Below are positions 42,550 to 51,694 of a stretch of 64,000 nucleotides of DNA, in pieces (within the stretch, counting starts at the first letter, position 1; each line of letters begins with the position of its first letter). A program made the position numbers and the translations under genes. The notes below the pieces were generated by a model. The model was not told where the DNA came from. It did not search any database and saw nothing but the letters and a program-made list of their open reading frames with translations. The DNA comes from Panacibacter ginsenosidivorans (GTDB taxonomy: Bacteria > Bacteroidota > Bacteroidia > Chitinophagales > Chitinophagaceae), in the NCBI RefSeq assembly GCF_007971225.1, contig NZ_CP042435.1, positions 62,001-126,000 of the forward strand, written 5' to 3'.

Positions 42550-44046
42550 ATGACACCCTCAGAAAAATATATACAAAAACTTGGTCTTAAAGGCCATGAT
42601 ATAAATGAAACAACTACAGAAAACAAAACTGTTGCAGAAGAAAATCCAAGACGTTCTTTTTTAAAAAGATCAGCATTAGGTGGCATTGCACTCGGTGGTG
42701 CTTTTATGTTTTCACCAATTGAAGAATTGGTTGCACAAAGCACACAGAATGTAAAACGGTTCTCATCGCCATCTGATTTAAAGATCACCGATATGCGTTA
42801 TTGCGTAACTACGGTGTTGGGTCGTACTGCTATTATACGCATAGATACCAACCAGGGCATTTATGGTTTGGGAGAAGTGAGGGATGGTGCGGATGAACGT
42901 TATGCGCTAATGCTAAAAAGCAGGATACTTGGGCAAAATCCTTGTAACGTAGAACAGCTATTCAAATCACTAAAACAGTTTGGCGGACAAAGCCGGCAGG
43001 GTGGTGGTGTATGTGCAGTGGAGATGGCATTATGGGACATAGTAGGCAAAGCATATAACGTTCCTGCATGGCAATTGCTTGGCGGAAGATACCGTGATAA
43101 AATAAGATTATACGCAGATACACCGGAAGCAGGCTCTCCGGAAGAACAAAAGAAATTAATGAATTACCGCATCAACGACCAGGGATATACATGGTTGAAA
43201 ATGGATCTTAGCATTGGTGAATTAAAAGGCAAACCGGGAACATTGGTAAATGATAAATTCTGGCAGAATGATAAAGGTGATTTGCAGCAATGGGGTGACC
43301 TGAGTAATCCCATGTCTTATGGAAATACAGCACATCCTTTTACACAAATACAAATAACAGATAAGGGTTTGGATGAGCTTGCCAAACTGGTAGACAATGT
43401 AAGAGGTATGCTGGGTTATGATATCCCGCTTTCAACAGATCACTATGGGCATTTTGATGTGAACAATGGAATACGTCTTGGTAAGAAGCTGGAACAATAC
43501 AGGCTTGCATGGCTGGAAGATGTTATATCATGGGAATATACTGATCAATGGAAAATGCTTTCTGATGCATTGGAAACACCATGTTTAACAGGAGAAGACA
43601 TTTATTTGTTGAAAAGTTTCAAACCATTGATTGATGCACATGCGGTGGATATTATTCATCCTGATCTTGCAACATCCGGTGGTTTACTGGAAACAAAAAG
43701 GATTGGCGATTATGCAGAAGAACATGGCGTAGCAATGGCCATGCACCAGGCTGGTACGCCCATTTCATTTATGTCTTGTGTGCATTGTGCTGCAGCCACA
43801 CAAAACTTTCTTGCGCTTGAACATCACTCTATTGATCTGCCGTGGTGGGAGAGTTTAGTAAAGACAACAGATGGAAGAAACTTAATTACAAAAGGGTTTG
43901 CGAATCTTCCGTTATCTGCTCCGGGCTTGGGTGTTGAGTTAAATGATGAAGTGGTGAAACAACATTTACATCCTTCAGATAAAACATATTTTGAACCAAC
44001 ACCACAATGGAATGATAAACGTTCGCATGACAGAACATTTAGTTAA
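42550..44046 (+). CDS. Tat-exported enolase-superfamily dehydratase/racemase-like protein
   Basis: The 498-residue protein has an unusually long N-terminal tail before its twin-arginine signal (R34-R35 in RRSFLKRSALGGIALGGAF). The rest is an enolase-superfamily enzyme of the mandelate racemase group. It has a capping domain (about 78-190, ITDMRYCVTTVLGRTAIIRI) and a TIM barrel with the metal ligands in LSTDHYGHFD, WLEDVISWE and LTGEDIYLL, the base region IIHPDLATSGGLLETKRIGD, and a late His in MAMHQAGTPISFM. Enzymes of this type dehydrate sugar acids such as gluconate, galactarate or mannonate. Its neighbours (MFS transporter, YhcH-like, RraA-like) agree with sugar-acid breakdown. Confidence 0.88.
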   Translation: MTPSEKYIQKLGLKGHDINETTTENKTVAEENPRRSFLKRSALGGIALGGAFMFSPIEELVAQSTQNVKRFSSPSDLKITDMRYCVTTVLGRTAIIRIDTNQGIYGLGEVRDGADERYALMLKSRILGQNPCNVEQLFKSLKQFGGQSRQGGGVCAVEMALWDIVGKAYNVPAWQLLGGRYRDKIRLYADTPEAGSPEEQKKLMNYRINDQGYTWLKMDLSIGELKGKPGTLVNDKFWQNDKGDLQQWGDLSNPMSYGNTAHPFTQIQITDKGLDELAKLVDNVRGMLGYDIPLSTDHYGHFDVNNGIRLGKKLEQYRLAWLEDVISWEYTDQWKMLSDALETPCLTGEDIYLLKSFKPLIDAHAVDIIHPDLATSGGLLETKRIGDYAEEHGVAMAMHQAGTPISFMSCVHCAAATQNFLALEHHSIDLPWWESLVKTTDGRNLITKGFANLPLSAPGLGVELNDEVVKQHLHPSDKTYFEPTPQWNDKRSHDRTFS

Positions 44047-44093
44047 TAGCAGGTAAGATGTACTGAATGTATTTGTTGAAATTTGAAAAGAGC

Positions 44094-44151
44094 GCACAAG
44101 TGAGTGACACAACGAAGACGAGAGTAGCAATACAGTTGGCGCACAAAATAA
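44094..44151 (+). repeat. Intergenic head-tail element, copy 25 (GTG dialect)
   Basis: The head is at 44094-44113 (GCACAAG start). The tail GAAGACGAGAGTAGCAATAC ends CAGTTGGCGCACAAAATA, 43 bases before the MFS transporter start. Confidence 0.92.
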
Positions 44152-44193
44152 AATTATTAATCGAATCATTGTTCTAAATACAAAGCATCAGTA

Positions 44194-45474
44194 ATGAACA
44201 TGAAGATCGCTCCGAAACGTTGGTACAGGCTTATTCCTATTGCTTTTATAACGTATAGCCTTGCTTATCTTGACCGTGCAAATTTTGGTTTTGCGGCCGC
44301 GGGTGAAATGGCAAAGGATCTTAATATTACTTCAGCTACTTCTTCTTTATTAGGGTCACTTTTTTTTCTTGGATATTTCTTTTTTCAAATTCCGGGAGCA
44401 CATTATGCTGCAAATAAAAGTGCAAAGAAACTCATCTTCTGGTCGCTGATATTATGGGGCGCACTTGCCATGGCAACGGGTTTGGTAAGTAACATTACAC
44501 TACTGATCATTATTCGTTTTATGTTGGGCGTTGTGGAAAGTGCCGTAATGCCTTCAATGATTATTTTATTGAGCAGGTGGTTCACTAAACAAGAACGTTC
44601 AAGAGCCAATACATTTTTAATTCTTGGTAATCCTGTTACCATTTTATGGATGTCTATTTTATCCGGTTATTTGATTGATGCAGTGGGCTGGCGCTGGATG
44701 TTTATCTGGGAAGGGTTGCCTGCAATTATCTGGGCATTTTTCTGGTGGCGTTTGGTGAACGATAAACCGTCAAATGCAAAATGGTTAACGCAGGAAGAAA
44801 AGCAATCTGTGGAAACGGCTTTACAAAAAGAGCAACAGGGAATAAAACCTGTGAAAAATTATGCTGCAGCATTCAAATCAAAAGTGGTGATATTATTATC
44901 CCTGCAATATGCATTGTGGAGCATTGGAGTATATGGTTTTGTAATATGGCTTCCTTCCATTATTAAGGCTGCACCAGAAATGAGCATTATCAAAACAGGC
45001 TGGTTGTCTTCTTTACCTTATGCATTTGCGGTGATAGGCATGCTTACTGCATCTTACTTCTCTGACAAAACACTGAACAGAAAAGCTTTCGTGTGGCCCT
45101 TTCTTTTAATTGCATCCATAGCATTTTATGGTTCGTATCTCACAGGTACCAGTAACTTCTGGTTATCGTTTGCGTTGCTTATCATTGCAGGCACAGCTAT
45201 GTATGCGCCATACGGTCCGTTCTTTGCGATCATTACAGAAATATTGCCTGCAAATGTTACAGCTGGTGCCATTGCATTGATCAATAGTTTTGGTGCGTTG
45301 GGATCTTTCGCAGGTTCTTATCTGGTAGGTTATTTAAATGGCTCAACAGGTGGTTTTGGAGCTTCTTATATTTTTATGTCGGGTTCATTGTTACTTTCGG
45401 CAATCATAACTTTAGTTGCTGTAAAAGACAGTGATCGGATTCCTAAAGAAACATTATCAAAAGCAGTTGCATAA
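44194..45474 (+). CDS. MFS sugar-acid transporter (anion:cation symporter family)
   Basis: This is a 426-residue membrane protein with about twelve hydrophobic segments. ITYSLAYLDRANFGFAAAGE in helix 1 is the hallmark of the tartrate/hexuronate branch of the major facilitator superfamily, and RFMLGVVESAVMPSMIILLS in helix 4 agrees. It is more like tartrate and phthalate carriers than the transporter at 7932 and probably imports a sugar acid or dicarboxylate made by the exported enzymes around it. The YhcH-like gene starts 24 bases after its stop and is surely co-transcribed. Confidence 0.87.
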   Translation: MNMKIAPKRWYRLIPIAFITYSLAYLDRANFGFAAAGEMAKDLNITSATSSLLGSLFFLGYFFFQIPGAHYAANKSAKKLIFWSLILWGALAMATGLVSNITLLIIIRFMLGVVESAVMPSMIILLSRWFTKQERSRANTFLILGNPVTILWMSILSGYLIDAVGWRWMFIWEGLPAIIWAFFWWRLVNDKPSNAKWLTQEEKQSVETALQKEQQGIKPVKNYAAAFKSKVVILLSLQYALWSIGVYGFVIWLPSIIKAAPEMSIIKTGWLSSLPYAFAVIGMLTASYFSDKTLNRKAFVWPFLLIASIAFYGSYLTGTSNFWLSFALLIIAGTAMYAPYGPFFAIITEILPANVTAGAIALINSFGALGSFAGSYLVGYLNGSTGGFGASYIFMSGSLLLSAIITLVAVKDSDRIPKETLSKAVA

Positions 45475-45498
45475 TAATTGAGCTTTAAAAATAACAAA

Positions 45499-46110
45499 AT
45501 GAAAAAAATATCAGTTTATTTTATAATGCTGTTGCTTTCAGTAGCAAGCTTACATGCAGCAGCACAAATAACTCCCACAGCACTAACAAAGAAACAGGTA
45601 AATGACTGGTTTCAAAAAAGGGAATGGTTAGCTGGCTTACCATTGCAGCCACATGCATCAATAAACAAAACTGTGTTCGCCAGACAATACCAGCTTAATA
45701 AAAATTATTGGGATAAAGCATTTGCATTTTTAAAAGAACATGATCTTGCAACCATGGCAGCGGGCAGGTATGCAATCGATGGTGATAATGTTTATGCTAT
45801 TATAACAGAGAATCCAACGAAAGTTGTTGATAGCGCAAAGTGGGAATCTCATCGCAATTATATTGACCTGCATTTGGTAATAGCAGGAGAGGAGAAGATA
45901 GGCGTTGCTGATATTACAAAGCTTACTGTTACCATGCCTTATGATGTAACAAAAGACTTAATGAATTACTCAGGTGATGGTAATTTTTATACTGCTGTGC
46001 CCGGCACTTTTTTTCTTTTCTTTCCTTTAGATGCACACAGGCCAAACATTACAACCGGTGGCAACAAGCCTGATAAAAAAATTGTTATAAAGATCAGGTA
46101 TGCAGAATAA
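45499..46110 (+). CDS. Exported YhcH/YjgK/YiaL-family protein
   Basis: I start at ATG 45499 (MKKISVYFIMLLLSVASLHA), giving 203 residues with a clear Sec signal. A TTG upstream would add seven unlikely residues. The domain (about 55-203) contains GRYAIDGDNVYAIITENPTK, WESHRNYIDLHLVIAGEEKI and VPGTFFLFFPLDAHRPNIT. These supply the His/Glu metal ligands of the YhcH cupin-like family. Relatives are linked to sialic acid and sugar-acid metabolism and are normally cytoplasmic proteins of about 150 residues without a signal. Export here fits the exported dehydratase-like and RraA-like proteins of the same cluster. Confidence 0.85.
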   Translation: MKKISVYFIMLLLSVASLHAAAQITPTALTKKQVNDWFQKREWLAGLPLQPHASINKTVFARQYQLNKNYWDKAFAFLKEHDLATMAAGRYAIDGDNVYAIITENPTKVVDSAKWESHRNYIDLHLVIAGEEKIGVADITKLTVTMPYDVTKDLMNYSGDGNFYTAVPGTFFLFFPLDAHRPNITTGGNKPDKKIVIKIRYAE

Positions 46111-46176
46111 ATTTTTTTGGGGACGAGCTAAAGTTTTCTATGGCATCGGTTGTTGTGTCACTCACTTGTACGTTCT
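46111..46176 (-). repeat. Intergenic head-tail element, copy 26 (GTG dialect)
   Basis: The head is at 46152-46171 on the minus strand, preceded by CAGAAC. The tail AACCGATGCCATAGAAAAC ends GCTCGTCCCCAAAAAAAT directly behind the YhcH-like stop. It is head-to-head with copy 27. Confidence 0.93.
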
Positions 46177-46228
46177 GTTTTATGGCGACATGTAGAAAGA
46201 TTTATTTTAGCTGCATTAAATATCAACA

Positions 46229-46287
46229 GTACAAGAGTGCGACGCAACGATGCTTAATGCATGTATTGTAGTTGAGGTCACAAAATC
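46229..46287 (+). repeat. Intergenic head-tail element, copy 27 (GCG dialect)
   Basis: The head is at 46229-46248. The tail GATGCTTAATGCATGTATTG ends TAGTTGAGGTCACAAAAT, five bases before the stop codon of the E1 gene. Confidence 0.92.
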
Positions 46288-46291
46288 TGTT

Positions 46292-48364
46292 TTAAAACGC
46301 AAGTAAAGTTTGTATACGCTGAATAACTTTTTCAGGCGTAGGAAGCATGGCTGCTTCGAGTGCAAGATTGATAGGAACAGCAGGTAAGTTCATTGCACCC
46401 ATTACTTCAACGGGTGCATCGAGCTGCATAAAACAATTATAAGTAATACGGTGTGCAAGCGATTCTGCGAAGGAATTGTTTTGTTGTTCTTCACTAAGCA
46501 CAAGGCACTTGCCATGTTTGTTCACGGTTTCAAAGATCAGTTCTTCATCAAGTGGGAATAAAGTGCGCAGGTCAAGAATCTCTACCTGCCCCGGAAATGC
46601 AGCAGCAGCACTCTTTGCCCAATACACGCCCATACCGTAAGTGATGATGCAAACAGTTTCGCCTCTTTGTAATTTTTGTATCGAAGCTGGTAAAATAATA
46701 TTTGCTTTACCAAGTGGTAATATATAATCTTTGGAAGGTTCAATGGTTTTTGCTTCATCAGTGCCAGGCACTTTGCTCCAGTAAAGACCTTTGTGTTCCA
46801 GCATTACAACAGGATTGGGATCGTAGTAAGCAGCTTTCATCAAACCCTTTATATCTGCAGCATTGGAAGGATAACAAACTTTAATGCCTTTGATGCTAAG
46901 CAAAGTTGTTTCAATACTACCACTGTGATAAGGCCCACCACCACCATATGCACCGATGGGTACACGCAATATCATACTCACCGGAAACTTGCCATTGGAC
47001 AAATAGCATGACTTGGATATTTCTGTAACCAGTTGATTAAACCCGGGATAAATATAATCTGCAAACTGTACTTCAACAATTGGCTTTAAACCAACGGCAG
47101 ACATGCCCACTGTTGAACCAACAATGTATGCTTCCTGTATAGCCGTATTGAATACACGATGATCGCCAAATTTTTCTGCAAGCGTTGCAGCTTCACGAAA
47201 CACACCACCAAGGCGGCGTCCTACATCCTGCCCATAAAGTATGCATTCATCATGCTCCTGCATTAATTCTTCTATGGCATGTAATGCAGCATCTACCATA
47301 ATAATTTTTTCGCCATTGGTCGGTGTTCTTATTCCCTGTTCTTTAATTATTGGAGTAGGAGCAAATACATGGTCAGCAACTGTTGAAGGCAGAGGGTCCG
47401 CAGCCTGCATTGCCTCTTCAAAAGCCTGCTGTACCGTGGCTTTTGCTTCGTCTTCAATACTGTTTATTTCCAGTTCTGTGAAGCCATTACTAAAAAGGAT
47501 ACTGCGCATTTTTGGGTAAGGGTCTCGTTGTGCATGCTCCTCAAGGTCTTCCGTACTTCTGTAAAATTCTTTACGCACACCACTGGTATGATGACCCAGT
47601 AAAGGAACTGTTGCGTGTACCAAAACTGGCCTGCGTATATTTCTTACGAAAGCAATAGCCATGCGCATCGTTTCGTAAGCCGCTATAAAATCAGAACCAT
47701 CTACCTGCATTCTGTGCATACCCGGAAAGCCATCAGCATATTCAAAGGCATTCATGGCACGGGCCTCATCTGCTGTAACGCTGATGCCCCAGTTATTATC
47801 CTGTACCAGATAAATAATGGGCAACCCTTTCAATACAGCAAATTGAAATGATTCACTTACTTCTCCTTCGGTAACACTGTTGTCGCCAAGACTACAAATA
47901 ACAACAGGCATTTCATTACCCGCTCCTTTTATGAATAAGGGAGAATTGGTTTGTTCTAAATATTGTAACCCTTGCGCAATACCTGTTGTAGGTATGGCTT
48001 GCATGCCTGTGGCGCTGCTCTGGTGTATAATTTTTGCTTTATTTACATCAAGGCTTGAAGGATGGCAATAATAAGAGCGGCCACCAGAAAAAGGATCACT
48101 CGCTTTTGCAAGTAATTGCAGCATCATTTCGTATGGTGTAAAACCAAGAGAGAGCAGAATGCTGTCATCCCTGTAATAAGGACTTATATAATCGCAGGAA
48201 AGAAGTTGTAAACCGGTAGCTATTTGTATTGCTTCATGACCTTTGGAAGTGGAGTGAACATACTTACATACCTGGCGGTTATTTTCATAGATATCCGCCA
48301 TACTGCGTGCAGTGGCCATTAAACGCCAGGCTTTAGCAAGATTAGTTTTAGTAAACATGCGCAA
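46292..48364 (-). CDS. 2-oxoacid (branched-chain type) dehydrogenase E1, alpha-beta fusion
   Basis: The 690-residue protein joins both E1 subunits. Residues about 1-330 are the alpha part, with thiamine-diphosphate binding in GDNSVTEGEVSESFQFAV...NNWGISV (the usual GDG is GDN here). Residues about 350-690 are the beta part (ILYGQDVGRRLGGVFREAAT, FNTAIQEAYIVGSTVGMSAV, VPIGAYGGGGPYHSGSIET). The phosphorylation-loop region contains GHHTSGVRKEFYRSTEDLEE. It decarboxylates 2-oxo acids and hands the acyl group to an E2 lipoyl protein encoded elsewhere. Such fusions are common in this phylum. The order E1 after FAH and Pth on the same strand, with a 40-base gap to FAH, suggests a shared transcript. 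Confidence 0.92.
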   Translation of the reverse strand: MRMFTKTNLAKAWRLMATARSMADIYENNRQVCKYVHSTSKGHEAIQIATGLQLLSCDYISPYYRDDSILLSLGFTPYEMMLQLLAKASDPFSGGRSYYCHPSSLDVNKAKIIHQSSATGMQAIPTTGIAQGLQYLEQTNSPLFIKGAGNEMPVVICSLGDNSVTEGEVSESFQFAVLKGLPIIYLVQDNNWGISVTADEARAMNAFEYADGFPGMHRMQVDGSDFIAAYETMRMAIAFVRNIRRPVLVHATVPLLGHHTSGVRKEFYRSTEDLEEHAQRDPYPKMRSILFSNGFTELEINSIEDEAKATVQQAFEEAMQAADPLPSTVADHVFAPTPIIKEQGIRTPTNGEKIIMVDAALHAIEELMQEHDECILYGQDVGRRLGGVFREAATLAEKFGDHRVFNTAIQEAYIVGSTVGMSAVGLKPIVEVQFADYIYPGFNQLVTEISKSCYLSNGKFPVSMILRVPIGAYGGGGPYHSGSIETTLLSIKGIKVCYPSNAADIKGLMKAAYYDPNPVVMLEHKGLYWSKVPGTDEAKTIEPSKDYILPLGKANIILPASIQKLQRGETVCIITYGMGVYWAKSAAAAFPGQVEILDLRTLFPLDEELIFETVNKHGKCLVLSEEQQNNSFAESLAHRITYNCFMQLDAPVEVMGAMNLPAVPINLALEAAMLPTPEKVIQRIQTLLAF

Positions 48365-48404
48365 ATATCCGTCGGTGCATTCAATTAACGGACTAGAAAG
48401 ATGT

Positions 48405-49016
48405 TTATTTCACGGTGAGGGAAAATACCTGTTTCTTTTCAAGGTATCCGGTAAGTTCATCGCCAACCACACATTCGCCAACGCCGGCAGGTGTGCCGGT
48501 AAAAATAAGATCACCTATATTGAGGGAGAAATATTGAGAAATGTTTGCCACAATACTGTCGAAAGAAAATATCATCTCTGAGCTGGAGCCTCTTTGTACT
48601 GTTTCGCTGTTTAGATCCATCGAAAACTGAAAAGGTTTTTTTAATAATTCAGGCGTAAGATCCATCCATTCGCCAATAAGCGCAGAATTGTCCCAGGCTT
48701 TTGCTTTCTCCCAGGGTAATCCTTTTTTCTTTAATTCCTGTTGTACATCACGTGCAGTAAAATCAATACCAACGGTAATAGCATTGAAATAACGGCTGGC
48801 TGCATATTCAGGAATATACTTTCCATTCTTAGATACTCTTAGTACCAATTCGGCTTCGTAATGGAGTTCGTTGGTAAATTCGGGATAATAAAATTGCACA
48901 TGCGGTTGTATTAAAGCGCTTTTAGGCTTTAAAAAGATAACAGGTTCATCAGGAACATCATTATGCAGTTCCTTTGCATGTTCTACATAATTGCGACCGA
49001 CGCAAAATATTTTCAT
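48405..49016 (-). CDS. Fumarylacetoacetate hydrolase-family protein (FAHD1-like)
   Basis: The 203-residue protein has only the catalytic C-terminal domain of the FAH family: CVGRNYVEHAKELHND at the start, the metal ligands in YEAELVLRVS, GIDFTARDVQQELKKKG, then PWEKAKAWDNSALIGEW and NIGDLIFTGTPAGVG. Length and motifs match the short FAHD1 type, which hydrolyses acylpyruvates or decarboxylates oxaloacetate. It could also act on a keto acid from sugar-acid breakdown. It lies 40 bases upstream of the E1 gene on the same strand. Confidence 0.9.
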   Translation of the reverse strand: MKIFCVGRNYVEHAKELHNDVPDEPVIFLKPKSALIQPHVQFYYPEFTNELHYEAELVLRVSKNGKYIPEYAASRYFNAITVGIDFTARDVQQELKKKGLPWEKAKAWDNSALIGEWMDLTPELLKKPFQFSMDLNSETVQRGSSSEMIFSFDSIVANISQYFSLNIGDLIFTGTPAGVGECVVGDELTGYLEKKQVFSLTVK

Positions 49017-49131
49017 AGATTCAGATTCTGTTTTAGGGTAATACAGGAAGTTTTGTTTCCATAAGGTAATCAGTTATGTCCGTTTTAGTATATATGTCCT
49101 TAGTGCAAGATAAAAAATGCCACCCACTTAA

Positions 49132-49707
49132 TTAAATAAATTCTGCTTTATTTATTGCATTCATAGTTTTTTCTATCCCCATTGTGGAAAAGTTTTCAAT
49201 AGTTTCAATACATGCCTGTACTTTCTTTGATACAACGGGTATTTCTTCAGGGAACCATTTGCTCAAAACAAATTCTGCCTGCATACCACGTGGATAATTA
49301 TTACCAATACCAAAGCGCAGTTTTGGATATTTATCTGTTCCTAAGGTAAGTTCTATATCGGTTAATCCATTATGCCCACCGCTGCTGCCACCTGGTCTTA
49401 ATCTCAGTTTACTTAATGGTAACGCAAGGTCATCAACAATGGTCAATGTATTTTCTAAAAGTATCTTTTCTTTATCAAGCCAGTATTTAAATGCCTTACC
49501 ACTAAGGTTCATATAAGTAGTGGGCTTTATACAAATAAATATTTTTCCTTTCCATTTTACTTCTGCTACTTCAGCCAGCCGCTGTGTTGCGAATGAACCA
49601 TTATGCTTTAGAGCAAAAGCGGTAACAACATCAAAGCCTATATTGTGACGTGTGTGTGCATATTCCATTCCTATATTTCCTAAACCAACTATAAGAAACT
49701 TTGACAT
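49132..49707 (-). CDS. pth: Peptidyl-tRNA hydrolase
   Basis: The 191-residue protein frees peptides from tRNA that has dropped off the ribosome. The N-terminal IVGLGNIGMEYAHTRHNIGF holds the conserved Asn and catalytic His. FICIKPTTYMNLSGKA, DDLALPLSKLRLRPGGSSGG-HNGL and RFGIGNNYPRGMQAEFVLSK are the other family blocks. It lies downstream of rplY on the same strand. The ctc/rplY-pth gene order is common in bacteria, but here element copy 28 and a terminator separate the two. Confidence 0.95.
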   Translation of the reverse strand: MSKFLIVGLGNIGMEYAHTRHNIGFDVVTAFALKHNGSFATQRLAEVAEVKWKGKIFICIKPTTYMNLSGKAFKYWLDKEKILLENTLTIVDDLALPLSKLRLRPGGSSGGHNGLTDIELTLGTDKYPKLRFGIGNNYPRGMQAEFVLSKWFPEEIPVVSKKVQACIETIENFSTMGIEKTMNAINKAEFI

Positions 49708-49778
49708 AACTGCTGATGATTAAAAGGCTTTTGTGTAAGCTATGATTATTTGTTGCGGCGATCATCATGGCTATTACA

Positions 49779-49836
49779 GTACAAGAGTGCGACGCAACGA
49801 TGTTGCCCAAAGCTATGCTGCCGGGCTCAAAAAAAC
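49779..49836 (+). repeat. Intergenic head-tail element, copy 28 (GCG dialect)
   Basis: The head is at 49779-49798. The tail GATGTTGCCCAAAGC ends CTGCCGGGCTCAAAAAAA and points at the rplY terminator. It is matched in dialect and head subtype (AGTGCG) by copy 29 upstream of rplY. Confidence 0.92.
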
Positions 49837-49854
49837 ATGTATAGATAAATTTAT

Positions 49855-49885
49855 AAAAAAGCCCTGTACAAAATTTGTACAGGGC
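49855..49885 (-). terminator. Intrinsic terminator of rplY
   Basis: GCCCTGTACAAA and TTTGTACAGGGC form a perfect 12-bp inverted repeat around one central base. On the minus strand it is followed by TTTTTT. It is 22 bases after the rplY stop. Confidence 0.95.
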
Positions 49886-49906
49886 CATGTATCATAATTT
49901 TAAGTC

Positions 49907-50554
49907 TTATTTTTTTGCTGCAGGTGCTTTAGCCGCAGGTGCTGCTGCTTTAGCTGCAGTTGCCGGAGCCGCTGCTTTTGTAGCCGGAGCTGCTGCTTCT
50001 TCCTGTTTCAACTGACGCGTCATAACAACTGATGCTACAGAGATACGCGGAGAGTTTAATACCTCCATATTCTTTGCAACGATGTCTTCAACACGAATGT
50101 TACCATTGATCTCAAGATTGGTAATATCAACTTCTACAGTTTCTCTAAGATCTTTAGGTAAAGCTTTTACCTTGATAGCCTTCATTTTTAAAACCAGCTT
50201 ACCACCATTCTTAACACCAATTGCTGCGCCTGTAAACTTAAGTGGCAGTGTGGCTACAACTTTTTTGTCTTCTACCAGTTCCATCAGGTCAACATGGTTT
50301 AATGCATCAGAAACTTTGTCAAATTGCAGGTCTTTGAGAATGCAAACATGTTTGTTTCCATCAACCTGTACTTCTGCCAACTGAAATTCACCGGTATACA
50401 CCAACGACTTAAAAGCCTTCGCTGAAGCGAAAAAGTTCACTTCTTTAGCGCCCCCGTAAATTACACCAGGCACCATTTCCTGAGAGCGAAGCTGGCGGGC
50501 TGCTTTTTTGCCAATTTCGGTCCTCAGTTGTCCTTCGATTGTAATTGTCTTCAT
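49907..50554 (-). CDS. rplY: 50S ribosomal protein L25/general stress protein Ctc
   Basis: The 215-residue protein is the long Ctc form of L25, which binds 5S rRNA. The L25 domain (about 1-95, TIEGQLRTEIGKKAARQLRS and GVIYGGAKEVNFFA) is followed by the C-terminal beta domain (about 95-185, DITNLEINGNIRVEDIV). The protein ends in a low-complexity Ala/Pro/Lys tail (about 186-215). The tail is common in Bacteroidota and varies in length through repeat slippage. The prs-rplY-pth order on one strand is the usual bacterial arrangement, but the three genes are separated here by repeat elements. Confidence 0.95.
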   Translation of the reverse strand: MKTITIEGQLRTEIGKKAARQLRSQEMVPGVIYGGAKEVNFFASAKAFKSLVYTGEFQLAEVQVDGNKHVCILKDLQFDKVSDALNHVDLMELVEDKKVVATLPLKFTGAAIGVKNGGKLVLKMKAIKVKALPKDLRETVEVDITNLEINGNIRVEDIVAKNMEVLNSPRISVASVVMTRQLKQEEAAAPATKAAAPATAAKAAAPAAKAPAAKK

Positions 50555-50587
50555 TTTTGTTTTGTTTTATTTTAAAAGAACTATTTA

Positions 50588-50648
50588 AAATTTTTTTGAG
50601 CCAAACTTTTGTTCTAACCTTATCGTTCCTTGCGTCGCACTCTTGTAC
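50588..50648 (-). repeat. Intergenic head-tail element, copy 29 (GCG dialect)
   Basis: The head is at 50629-50648 on the minus strand (ends in G). The tail GAACGATAAGGTTAGAAC ends AGTTTGGCTCAAAAAAAT. It lies between the prs stop and the rplY start and its tail faces rplY. Confidence 0.92.
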
Positions 50649-50668
50649 AGCCGGTGCTTTGTGCTGCT

Positions 50669-51622
50669 TTATTTTTTTCCTCTTAACTGTGAGTGTATAA
50701 ACAAACTTGTAATACTCTTATTCTCGTAAGCATTTCTTATTGCTATTGCAAAAAGATCAGCTACAGAGATCACTTTAATTTTTGCAGTTTGCTGTTTTAA
50801 AGGAATGGTATCGCAAACAATCAATTCTTCCAGCACACTATTCTCAATATTTTCGTAAGCATTGCCACTTAATATAGGATGTGTACACAAAGCCCTCACA
50901 CTTCTTGCGCCTTTTTCTTTAAGCAAACCTGCAGCTTTTGCAAGTGTACCACCGGTATCGCAAATATCATCTATAAGAACTATGTCCCTGCCTTCCACCT
51001 CACCAATTACAACCATGCTTGCTATTTCATTTGCACGTTTTCTGTGCTTGTCGCAAATAACCATATCTGCATTAAAATAACTTGCAACTTCCCTTACTCT
51101 GTTTGTACTTCCCACGTCAGGGGCGGCAAAGGTAAGGTTCTCCAGCTTAAGTTGCTCAATATAAGGAATGAAAATTGCCGAACTGTCTAAGTGGTCTACC
51201 GGAATTTCGAAAAAAGCCTGTATTTGGGGGGCATGCAAATCCATGGTTATCACCCTGTTTGCTCCTGCAGCTTCTAATAAAGTAGCAACTAATTTAGAAC
51301 CAATGGCAACTCTTGGTTTATCTTTTCTGTCCTGTCTGCTAAAACCATAATAAGGTATAACTGCAATGATTTTGTAGGCGCTGGCACGTTTAGCAGCATC
51401 GATCATCAATAGCAGTTCCATCAGGTTATCGGTGGGGGCAAAAGTGCTTTGGACGAGGAAAACATAATCACCACGAATGCTTTCCAGAAAGATTGGTTGA
51501 AATTCACCGTCACTGAATTTTTGGATATTTACTTTTCCAAGTGATGCACCAAAACGTTGCGCTATTCTCTCGGCAAGTTCATGAGAACCATTGCCGGAAA
51601 ATATCTTTACAGATGGACCCAT
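50669..51622 (-). CDS. prs: Ribose-phosphate pyrophosphokinase
   Basis: I start at ATG 51622 (MGPSVKIFSGNGSHELAERI), giving 317 residues. A longer frame to 51718 would run into the divergent radC gene and lacks family similarity. The enzyme makes PRPP from ribose 5-phosphate and ATP. RQDRKDKPRVAIGSKLVATL, TMDLHAPQIQAFFEIPVDHL and the PRPP loop IVLIDDICDTGGTLAKAA are intact. The gap to radC is 72 bases and must hold both promoters. It is the first gene of the classical prs-rplY-pth set. Confidence 0.95.
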   Translation of the reverse strand: MGPSVKIFSGNGSHELAERIAQRFGASLGKVNIQKFSDGEFQPIFLESIRGDYVFLVQSTFAPTDNLMELLLMIDAAKRASAYKIIAVIPYYGFSRQDRKDKPRVAIGSKLVATLLEAAGANRVITMDLHAPQIQAFFEIPVDHLDSSAIFIPYIEQLKLENLTFAAPDVGSTNRVREVASYFNADMVICDKHRKRANEIASMVVIGEVEGRDIVLIDDICDTGGTLAKAAGLLKEKGARSVRALCTHPILSGNAYENIENSVLEELIVCDTIPLKQQTAKIKVISVADLFAIAIRNAYENKSITSLFIHSQLRGKK

Positions 51623-51694
51623 ATAATTTAGATATGCGGCGAAGATAGAAATTAGGAAATGAAATTGTATTTTGATACTTGATAAATTTTCAAC

